From Planctomycetota bacterium (lineage in GTDB: Bacteria > Planctomycetota > UBA11346), in NCBI GenBank assembly GCA_024641365.1, contig JAHEDF010000169.1, positions 1 through 7,796 of the forward strand: a stretch of 7,796 bases of DNA, written 5' to 3'. Position numbers and translations under genes: made by a program. This document shows, piece after piece, positions 1 to 6,703 of this stretch. The notes under the pieces were generated by a model, which was not told the origin of the DNA, did not search any database, and saw only the letters and a list, made by a program, of their open reading frames with translations. Each line of letters opens with the position of its first letter. Positions within the stretch are counted from its first letter, which is position 1.

Positions 1-2298
1 AGTGATGGGCGTGTAATTATTGGATTGCCAGATGCGAAATATGATACGCATCGTGTGCGATTAAAGTTTACCACAACGTCTCCGCAAAAAGGCATGTTTT
101 TTATTCAGCCAGATGCGCGGCGTCATCGCGTCGCAATGGCGTGGACACAAGGGGCGATGGAAGATCATTCCTTCTGGTTTCCAGCTTTTGATAATCCAAA
201 TAATCTCAGCAGCTACGACATTGCGATACGTCATCGCTCCTCATTTTTAGCCATAGCAAATGGTGAACAGGTAGAAAAGTTAGACCATGGTGATGGATGG
301 ACAACAACGCGTTATGAACAGCGCAAACCGCATGTCCTCTATTTAGTTAATGTTGCAGTGGGAGATTTTGTAGGCGTTGAAGATGCCACCGGATCGGTGC
401 CAATTACGAATTATGTACCGCGTGGACATGAAGCTAGTTGTTCAGCAATGTTTCGCGCCACCAGTTTTGCCATTTCATGGCTGGGAAATTATATTGGCGT
501 GCCATATGTCTGGTCTCGCTATGGTCACGTAGTGGTACACGGATTTATGTGGGGTGGCATGGAAAACACCACGCTCACGACCATTACTGATCGCGGCTTA
601 ATGACTGAAGAAAATCAAGAAGTTGAAGATGTTAATATTGATAGTTTAGTGGTTCATGAATTAGTACATCAATGGTTTGGTGATTTGCTGACCATGAAAA
701 CGTGGTCGGATATTTGGCTCAATGAAAGTTTTGCGACTTATCTAGAGGCGCGTGGAACAGCTGCATGGCGCGCACATCAACAAGATGGTACCGAGCGAGA
801 TGTGCTACACCTGGAATTATGGAATAATAAACAAGCATACTTAGATGAAGATGGCGGGCGTTATCGCCGTCCATTGGTAACAAATCGTTATACGGACGCC
901 TACGAATTATTCGACCGTGTTGCTTATGAAAAAGGGAGTTTGGTTTTACATTATTTATGTAAAATTTTAGGAGAGGATCGTTTTCGTGCGGCATTATCGC
1001 TTTATACGCAGCGTCATGCGCATGATTTAGTCGAAACAGCTGATTGGCGACAAGCAATTGAAGATACCACGGGTGAACCGATGGATTGGTTTTTTGACCA
1101 ATGGGTATATCGCGCTGGTCATCCGGAAATAAAAATATCATGGCGGCATGACCCAATTCGTGCTCAATTACTAATAGAAGTAGAACAAAAGCAGGCGCAA
1201 CCTGATGCCAATTTAATGTATCGTTTAATATCCACCGTAAGTTATGTGGTTGAAAAAGATATTTATCATTATCCTGTCGACATAAATGAAGTAAAAACCA
1301 CGTTAGTAATTCCTAATTGTAAGACAGCACCAACCTGGGTGGTCCTCGACCCGGATGGCGATATTCCTGCGGTATGGGAAGAGACTGGCAGTGGTGATGA
1401 ATTAATTGCACGCCTTAACGACGACCGCTTATCAGCGTGTGGGCGTGCGCGTGCAGCAGGAATAATTGCCAAACGTCATCCAACGGCGGCCCTAATTGCC
1501 GGACTTACCGAAGCAATTGCTGCTGGTCAGCCAGAATTAGTTCGCATTGAGGCTATTGCTGCATTGGGAGCGCTCCGCGCAGAAAAAGCACGTGATGTAT
1601 TAGTTACAGCGTGGAATACTACGATAGAACCGCGTTTGCGTCGGGCATTGGCTAAAGCCTTAAGTGAAATGCGCCATGATCACGTTGTAGTTCAGGAGTT
1701 AGAAAAATTAATCGAAAATGAAAAAAGTGATTTAACCATTGGTGAAATATTAGCGGCACGTGGTGCCTGTGAATTTCCGGGTGCTACGCCCGTATTGCGC
1801 ACGTGGCTCAAAAAAGACAGTTGGAATCAACGTATGCGTACCGCTATTTTGCGCGGTTTAGCAGCAAGTGGTGAGGCGGCAGCAATCGATGAGGTGCTCA
1901 ATATTGTGCGTGATGACGCGCAAGAAGAGTCAGTTATTGCTGCTGCAGCTGGTGCGGTTGGTCAATTAGGGTCGCGTCATGTTTTAGCGCGTGACCGAAT
2001 TCGTATTGCTTTGGAGAAACGATTAGATCATACCTCTTTAATGGTGCGTGCAGCGAGTGCACGGTCGCTTGGTGTATTAGGTGATATTGCTGCACAAGCG
2101 GCATTGTCACGTGGGCTAAATAAGGAAATATTTGGTAATATTGCGCGTGTGTTTCGCGAGTCACTCGAAAAACTTGGTAAAGTGGTAGCTGTAACAACAG
2201 CGACAGCAGAATTAACTAAACGTATCGATGAATTAGAAAATGCAAAAGAGCGCTTAGAGCGTCGTCTGGAGTCACTAGAAAAGCGTCTAGATAAATAA
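1..2298 (+). CDS. M1 family zinc aminopeptidase with HEAT-like repeats, 5' partial
   Basis: This is a zinc metallopeptidase of the M1 (aminopeptidase N) family, which removes N-terminal residues from peptides. The frame is open to base 1, so the true start lies upstream; the TTG at 25 is probably internal. Numbering residues from that TTG: a family-typical 'GMFFIQPD' strand and 'WTQG..ED..FWFP.FDNP' segment near 23-57; the substrate-binding GGMEN at 177-181; the zinc motif HELVH at 211-215 with the third ligand E234 in NESF; and the catalytic Tyr at about 301 in 'AYEKGSL'. All key residues are present, so the enzyme should be active. A beta-rich domain (about 375-450) is followed by Ala/Leu-rich helical pairs that look like HEAT repeats (about 455-720). 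The last 30 residues are heptad-like (ELTKRIDELENAKERLERR) and predict a coiled coil. Roughly the first 100 residues are missing, so a signal peptide cannot be judged. It converges with the minus-strand TPR gene. Confidence 0.93.
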   Translation, partial: SDGRVIIGLPDAKYDTHRVRLKFTTTSPQKGMFFIQPDARRHRVAMAWTQGAMEDHSFWFPAFDNPNNLSSYDIAIRHRSSFLAIANGEQVEKLDHGDGWTTTRYEQRKPHVLYLVNVAVGDFVGVEDATGSVPITNYVPRGHEASCSAMFRATSFAISWLGNYIGVPYVWSRYGHVVVHGFMWGGMENTTLTTITDRGLMTEENQEVEDVNIDSLVVHELVHQWFGDLLTMKTWSDIWLNESFATYLEARGTAAWRAHQQDGTERDVLHLELWNNKQAYLDEDGGRYRRPLVTNRYTDAYELFDRVAYEKGSLVLHYLCKILGEDRFRAALSLYTQRHAHDLVETADWRQAIEDTTGEPMDWFFDQWVYRAGHPEIKISWRHDPIRAQLLIEVEQKQAQPDANLMYRLISTVSYVVEKDIYHYPVDINEVKTTLVIPNCKTAPTWVVLDPDGDIPAVWEETGSGDELIARLNDDRLSACGRARAAGIIAKRHPTAALIAGLTEAIAAGQPELVRIEAIAALGALRAEKARDVLVTAWNTTIEPRLRRALAKALSEMRHDHVVVQELEKLIENEKSDLTIGEILAARGACEFPGATPVLRTWLKKDSWNQRMRTAILRGLAASGEAAAIDEVLNIVRDDAQEESVIAAAAGAVGQLGSRHVLARDRIRIALEKRLDHTSLMVRAASARSLGVLGDIAAQAALSRGLNKEIFGNIARVFRESLEKLGKVVAVTTATAELTKRIDELENAKERLERRLESLEKRLDK

Positions 2299-2336
2299 AT
2301 TTACTCGCTAGACAATGGGTAGCACTAGGACTTAAC

Positions 2337-3632
2337 TTACTTTTTAGGCAGTGAATTTATAACAATATTGCCAGCAAGTGACCAGATTAGTATTCCCCAG
2401 AAATAGACATGTATTATTTTAATGGCAAATAAATTTAATGCAGCCACTATATTTTCGCCGACTATGTCCTCAAGAGGTGGGGATAAAAAAACAGCGCTCG
2501 CTACGATGGTTGCCATGAAGAAAAATGTAACAGCTATGAGCGAGCTGATTCGACGCGGCCAACCTCTTTCACTCAGATGAATGATCAGAATAGGTAAACA
2601 GACTAATAAAAACATGATGCTGCTCATATGTGTCGATTCGATGACGAATTCACAAATAAATAAACCCGCACTAATGAGCAGGCAGCCGCCAATTAAATTG
2701 GCTTGTTGGCGCTGGTCATGAGTTAATGCATAGCGACCATGTGGGTGGAAACGCATGATAATATTCATTAACGGGTTGGCGAGCCATGTTAAAATAACGA
2801 ATACGATGGCTGTAATTGCGATGGTCCATGCTATCCAGGCAATGGGATCATCGCCTTTGCCAACCTTTAAGAGGATATTTTGTCCAACTAGTATACCGAT
2901 TATTATAACCCAACGCGAGCGATCGCTTTGTCGATTCATGAACAAAAAGAAGGCGAGCATCATGCGGTAAAATGGATTTTTTGCTTTTAGCGCGGTTAAT
3001 AATCCTTCTCGGGCCCAATCATTGGTAGGGTCAATGCGCAACGCTTCGCGAAAATGTTCGAGTGCTTTTGTTGGGTTATTTTGATGTAAAAGAGACCAGC
3101 CCTTGTTGGCATGGGTAAGGCTATTTTCTGGGGCCCGTTCTAGAGCACCTTGAATGGTGCTCGCCGCTTCATCTTTGCGACCTAAATGCGTTAGTGCGAT
3201 TGCTCGTAAATTGATACAGCCATCATGTTCGGCATCGATGGCAAGACCGGCATCTGCTGCTGCGAGCGAGTCAGCCCACTGATGTTTTTGGCTGTAAATT
3301 GCCGCTAATAATGAGCGATAATTCGCATCTTCGGGGTCAAGTTGAATGGCAGTTTGTACCGTTTTAATGGCATCATCAAAACGATTGCGTTCAAAGTAGA
3401 CCCGAGCTAACACAAAATATGAATAATCATAATTTGGATCTAAACTGATAGCTATTTTCGCTTCCGCTTCTGCTTCATCTAATTTTTCCATTCCACTTAA
3501 GCAATGACTGAGCGCGGCATGGGCATTGGCATCATCAGGATTTTCTGCCAGCGCCATGCGAAATTCTTTTTCTGCAATCTCGAATTTATCATGGGAAAGG
3601 GCTGCCCAACCCCGTTGCGCATGTTGGCTCAT
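2337..3632 (-). CDS. TPR protein with C-terminal multi-spanning membrane domain
   Basis: The protein has 431 residues and no assigned function. Residues 1-205 form about six consecutive tetratricopeptide repeats of 34 residues, with the usual W/Y-G/A-A-P pattern (for example 'ALRIDPTN' at the end of the last one). Residues about 220-425 are strongly hydrophobic and give about six possible membrane segments: 240-257, 263-285, 311-331, 336-352, 361-383 and 393-425; the last may be two. There is no signal peptide, so the TPR half should face the cytosol. A polar loop after the second segment, 'TWLANPLMN..MRF...GRYAL', resembles a block I recall from many bacterial TPR-membrane proteins of unknown function; this is from memory and was not searched. 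The ATG overlaps the stop codon of the upstream TPR-AAA gene (ATGA, 3629-3632), with GGA about 6 bases before it. That fits translational coupling and suggests the two products act together, the membrane protein as anchor or adaptor. Confidence 0.85.
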   Translation of the reverse strand: MSQHAQRGWAALSHDKFEIAEKEFRMALAENPDDANAHAALSHCLSGMEKLDEAEAEAKIAISLDPNYDYSYFVLARVYFERNRFDDAIKTVQTAIQLDPEDANYRSLLAAIYSQKHQWADSLAAADAGLAIDAEHDGCINLRAIALTHLGRKDEAASTIQGALERAPENSLTHANKGWSLLHQNNPTKALEHFREALRIDPTNDWAREGLLTALKAKNPFYRMMLAFFLFMNRQSDRSRWVIIIGILVGQNILLKVGKGDDPIAWIAWTIAITAIVFVILTWLANPLMNIIMRFHPHGRYALTHDQRQQANLIGGCLLISAGLFICEFVIESTHMSSIMFLLVCLPILIIHLSERGWPRRISSLIAVTFFFMATIVASAVFLSPPLEDIVGENIVAALNLFAIKIIHVYFWGILIWSLAGNIVINSLPKK

Positions 3633-4990
3633 CGTTTTTCCATGTATTTGAGCACGTCATCATAAGCACCACCTTGATTAGCGTACAATGCATAATTACG
3701 TGCGGATGCGAACCATTCTCTCGTACTTGGCTTAATGGTGCTAATTGCTTGTAATAAATCTTTTGTGGTAAGTGGTTTTGGCACACCGTCACGCATGGCT
3801 TGTTTTAATTTGGCTTCAATTGCGATATCAAGTACGGCCTTTAAATCTGCGCCAGAGAAACCATCGGACTTCTTTGCGAGCAATTGATGATCAATGGCGT
3901 CAACTGGTTTATCTTTTAATAACACGTGCAAAATTTCTGCACGTGCGATGGTATCTGGAGGTGGAACAAACAAGATGCGGTCAAATCGTCCAGGGCGACG
4001 GAATGCTGAGTCAAGGTGCCATGGCGCGTTAGTGGCGGCTAAAATGAGTAATCCTTCATTGGATGATTGCACACCATCTAGTTCCGCCAAAAACTGATTA
4101 ATCACTTGGCGTCCAGCGGATTGTTTTAAATCTGTCCGACTAGCAGCTAAGGCATCGACTTCATCGAAAAATAACACACACGGCTGTGTGCGACGCGCTT
4201 GATCAAATAATTGGTGAAGATTTTTCTCGCTCGCTCCAATCCACATATCAAGGACATCATTAATGCCTATGTTTATAAAATTTGCTTTTATTTCTCCGGC
4301 GGTAGCGCGGGCGAGGTGAGTTTTTCCGCATCCAGGAGGGCCATATAATAAAATACCTCCGCCAATGGATTTCCCATATGAGCGATAGAGTTCCGCATGT
4401 TGAATAGGATAAATTATTTTTAGGCGAATTTCATCTTTGACCGATTCCATGCCGCCGACATCAGAGAACGCTATTTTTGGGCGTTCAATTTCAGCCTGCG
4501 GAGCCTCGTCTTCACTTATGCGCTGACGAATGCGTCCATCAACTATCTCATCATTATAGCCATCCGAATAAGCAGCCGAATCATCTGTGTGGATACCTAA
4601 TTGTTCCGCTACAGTTTGGTCGCCAGCATTCGGGTCATTTACAATTCCACGTTTATAAGAACGTACGGCTTTTTCTATATCGCCGGATTGCAGTAATAAA
4701 CGAGCATACAATATAAGCGCAGCCCCAGGTGCATCCGGCTTGCCGCATAACTCCTCTAAAACGACCTGGGCGTGACTGGTTTTTCCTTGTTGTTCAAAGG
4801 CGCGAGCGAGTCCTAATTTTAATTGCGGCTCTTCACTCCAGCGGGTTAACGCTTGGCGATATTCGCGTTCAGCTTCTTCGCCACGTCCGATAGCTAATAG
4901 CGATGAACATAAATGGAGCACGAGTAACAAATTATCAGGCGAAACCTGTAATGCTGCGCGAAGGGCCTGAATTGTTTCATCTCCGGACAT
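3629..4990 (-). CDS. TPR-fused classical AAA ATPase (Cdc48/Vps4-like module)
   Basis: The protein has 453 residues. The N-terminal 120 residues hold about three degenerate TPRs ('GRGEEAEREYRQAL', 'GDIEKAVRSYKRGI'). An acidic linker follows (about 125-170), then a single classical AAA domain starting at 'FSDVGGMESVK' (about 175). Visible motifs are Walker A GPPGCGKT at 217-224; pore loop 'DMWIGASEKN' with W250; Walker B CVLFFDEVDAL with D276 and E277; sensor 1 N321 in AATN; the second region of homology 'FRRPGRFDR' with arginine fingers R332 and R335; and GADL at 380-383. All ATPase residues are intact, so it should form an active ring that threads or remodels protein substrates. The C-terminal tail, with 'TREWF.SARNYA' and 'YDDVLKYM', resembles the final helix of Cdc48/Vps4-type ATPases. 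It lacks the zinc protease domain of FtsH and any membrane segment, so FtsH is excluded. The start is supported by GAGG 7 bases upstream. Substrates are unknown. Confidence 0.9.
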   Translation of the reverse strand: MSGDETIQALRAALQVSPDNLLLVLHLCSSLLAIGRGEEAEREYRQALTRWSEEPQLKLGLARAFEQQGKTSHAQVVLEELCGKPDAPGAALILYARLLLQSGDIEKAVRSYKRGIVNDPNAGDQTVAEQLGIHTDDSAAYSDGYNDEIVDGRIRQRISEDEAPQAEIERPKIAFSDVGGMESVKDEIRLKIIYPIQHAELYRSYGKSIGGGILLYGPPGCGKTHLARATAGEIKANFINIGINDVLDMWIGASEKNLHQLFDQARRTQPCVLFFDEVDALAASRTDLKQSAGRQVINQFLAELDGVQSSNEGLLILAATNAPWHLDSAFRRPGRFDRILFVPPPDTIARAEILHVLLKDKPVDAIDHQLLAKKSDGFSGADLKAVLDIAIEAKLKQAMRDGVPKPLTTKDLLQAISTIKPSTREWFASARNYALYANQGGAYDDVLKYMEKR

Positions 4991-4997
4991 ATAGATA

Positions 4998-5001
4998 CCT
5001 C
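4998..5001 (-). promoter_or_regulatory. Ribosome binding site of the TPR-AAA gene
   Basis: On the minus strand the sequence reads GAGG, then a 7-base spacer (TATCTAT), then ATG at 4990. This is the clearest Shine-Dalgarno sequence in the window and fixes the start of the TPR-AAA gene. The 84-base gap (4991-5074) that holds it shows no convincing promoter or terminator by eye. Confidence 0.6.
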
Positions 5002-5074
5002 AGCGTAAACTGTCATGGGCTAAAAACGTATACAGGCAGGGGGATAAGGAGGCGTGAGCAAGAATGTGATTAAT

Positions 5075-5893
5075 TTAGTCATCGTTTTTTTTGCGAATTG
5101 CGACTATGCTAGTGCCAGATTTGCTGCTATCATATTCTTGTGAGCGACCTGTAATAAAATTTTGCACCCAGACATTTTGACTATTTTCAATCTCGTCTGG
5201 TGTGCCTTCTGCAACAATGACCCCTTGATCTAACATAATAATGCGATCTGCGATCATATAAGCACTGCGGATATCATGTGTCACAACAATAGAAGTGACG
5301 CCTAATTTACGTCGCAAGCGTAAGATAATACGATTAATAACATCAGTGGTGAGGGGATCTAGGCCAGTTGTGGGTTCATCGTACAAAATTAATTTTGGTT
5401 CGCCGATAATTGCACGCGCTAAGCCAACGCGTTTTTGCATGCCCCCAGATAATTCAGATGGTACTTTATCAATAGAGTCTGCGAGTCCGACCATTTCTAG
5501 GCGCTTTAAAACTTCTTTGCGAATAAGATCAAGCGGTTGACGTGCTTGGTACATGGAAAATCCAACATTTTCCAAAACAGTTAATGAATCAAATAATGCC
5601 GCGCCTTGGAAAACATAGCCAATTCCTGCACGCGCAGCTAAGCGTTGTCGTTCATTGAGTGCATGTAAATTTTTTCCAAATACGGTAACGTCACCTTTAT
5701 CAGGGTCGAGTAGGGCGATAATTGTTTTTAATAAAACACTTTTTCCGGTTCCGGATCGTCCTAAAATAACTAGCGTTTCACCTACATTGACCTGGGTGCT
5801 AATGCCATTGAGAACACGTAGTGAACCAAATGATTTGTGAATGTTATTAACGACGACAACGGGATCTGTCACAACAGCGCCCCAATCAAGCAT
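5075..5893 (-). CDS. mlaF: MlaF-like ABC transporter ATP-binding protein
   Basis: This is the cytosolic ATPase of an MlaFEDB-type (Mla/Ttg2/Mkl) ABC system, which in known members moves phospholipids or other hydrophobic compounds between inner and outer membranes with permease MlaE and MCE protein MlaD. Numbered from the ATG: Walker A GRSGTGKS at 45-52; Q-loop Q96 in 'FQGAALFDSLTVLENV', the wording typical of MlaF; signature LSGGMQKR at 148-155; Walker B LILYDE at 168-173; D-loop GLDP at 177-180; and switch His206. It is full length for the family (272 residues), with a charged, probably flexible tail after about 250. The ATG lies 6 bases after the surE stop and has no good ribosome binding site. 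A GTG at codon 8 (5872), preceded by GGGG at 7 bases, is a possible alternative start. No mlaE or mlaD gene is adjacent: surE lies upstream and the TPR-AAA gene downstream. The family call is firm; the substrate is not known. Confidence 0.88.
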   Translation of the reverse strand: MLDWGAVVTDPVVVVNNIHKSFGSLRVLNGISTQVNVGETLVILGRSGTGKSVLLKTIIALLDPDKGDVTVFGKNLHALNERQRLAARAGIGYVFQGAALFDSLTVLENVGFSMYQARQPLDLIRKEVLKRLEMVGLADSIDKVPSELSGGMQKRVGLARAIIGEPKLILYDEPTTGLDPLTTDVINRIILRLRRKLGVTSIVVTHDIRSAYMIADRIIMLDQGVIVAEGTPDEIENSQNVWVQNFITGRSQEYDSSKSGTSIVAIRKKNDD

Positions 5894-5899
5894 ATCATT

Positions 5900-6667
5900 T
5901 TAGGCATGCACAACTCCACGTTTGAGTAACGCTTTTGCTAAAGGAGAGGCGTCTCCTCCGTTTAGATCAGGGCGTAAATGTGTGAATATGGGATGATTCG
6001 CTGACAGTAGCGTGGCATCGCTAATTTCGCCATCGGGGCGTGCTATCCATTCACCGTGTAATCGCCAAATAGTGCGGTCCTTACTGTCACGCTGTGCTTG
6101 GTATGTTTCGCGAAATCCAGAATGACCGTGTGGTGCTAAACGCGGTTCTTTCCATGAGGCTGCAGCGGTTGATGGTACATTAAGATTAACTACCTGACCT
6201 TTTAGTTCTTTCATGTTTAATAATTTTACCGCCCATTGCGCTGCGTAATCGGCAGCTTCTGTGTAATTATCATTTCCTTTATTGCGACTTACAGCCAAAG
6301 CCGAGTGACCAAGCACGGCCGCTTCTAATGCAGCGCCGACGGTTCCTGAATAAAATAGACTGCGACCGACATTAGGACCGTTATTTATGCCACTTACTAT
6401 TAATTCGGGTTCTTCGTGGCACAACACGGCTAATGCTAATTTTGCACAGTCGGTTGGTGTGCCATCTATCGCAAAACCAAAGAAATTATCTTCGGTTCTT
6501 GGTGTAACTAATAAACCGCGATCAATGGTAATGGCATGACTTTGTCCGCTTCGTTCACTTGTTGGAGCGACTGCTAGAATCGGGCGTTTAGTATGTTGTC
6601 GTAATGCATGATAAAGTGCGCGTAATCCAGGCGCATCAATGCCATCATCATTGATTAATAAAATCAT
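5900..6667 (-). CDS. surE: 5'/3'-nucleotidase SurE
   Basis: SurE is a metal-dependent phosphatase that removes phosphate from nucleoside 5'- and 3'-monophosphates; in known cases it also acts on short polyphosphate and is linked to stationary-phase survival. The 255-residue length is normal. The N terminus 'ILLINDDGIDAPG' holds the metal ligands D7 and D8. S40 in 'APTSERSGQSHAIT' and N95 in 'VSGINNGPNVG' complete the metal site. 'GTPTDC' (69-74) and 'YSGTVGAA' (106-113) are further family signatures. The ATG is placed directly before the conserved NDDG strand, with GGAA 6 bases upstream. The gene starts 36 bases after the sigma-54 activator ends, and its stop lies 6 bases before the mlaF ATG, so it is probably cotranscribed with mlaF. 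The pcm, nlpD and rpoS neighbours usual for gammaproteobacterial surE are not seen. Confidence 0.96.
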   Translation of the reverse strand: MILLINDDGIDAPGLRALYHALRQHTKRPILAVAPTSERSGQSHAITIDRGLLVTPRTEDNFFGFAIDGTPTDCAKLALAVLCHEEPELIVSGINNGPNVGRSLFYSGTVGAALEAAVLGHSALAVSRNKGNDNYTEAADYAAQWAVKLLNMKELKGQVVNLNVPSTAAASWKEPRLAPHGHSGFRETYQAQRDSKDRTIWRLHGEWIARPDGEISDATLLSANHPIFTHLRPDLNGGDASPLAKALLKRGVVHA

Positions 6668-6703
6668 GGCCTATTCCAACGATAACAATTAACAGCGATC
6701 ATT

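Noticed and set aside
719..1156. 145-codon open frame on the minus strand
   Set aside because: It lies antisense inside the M1 catalytic domain, shows no recognisable motif and is rich in His, Leu and Tyr, as expected from the reverse of a real gene.
1934..2197. 87-codon open frame on the minus strand inside the M1 tail
   Set aside because: It is antisense to the HEAT-like region, whose protein pattern is clearly real; the reverse product is a low-complexity His/Gln-rich shadow.
2275..2290. Inverted repeat CTAGA/TCTAG with a 6-base loop as a possible terminator
   Set aside because: It has only 5 base pairs, is AT-rich, lies inside the coding end of the M1 gene and has no T tract after it. 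The 38-base gap 2299-2336 shows no better hairpin.
3772..4097. Two overlapping open frames on the plus strand
   Set aside because: Both are antisense to the AAA domain, where the minus-strand frame carries the second region of homology and other ATPase motifs.
3629..4990. FtsH protease as an alternative identity for the AAA gene
   Set aside because: There is no N-terminal membrane segment and no HEXXH zinc protease domain after the AAA module; the N terminus is TPR-like.
4991..5074. Possible promoter (TTGCTC with TATACG) in the gap before the TPR-AAA gene
   Set aside because: The spacing of about 23 bases is too long for a standard promoter and both elements are poor matches.
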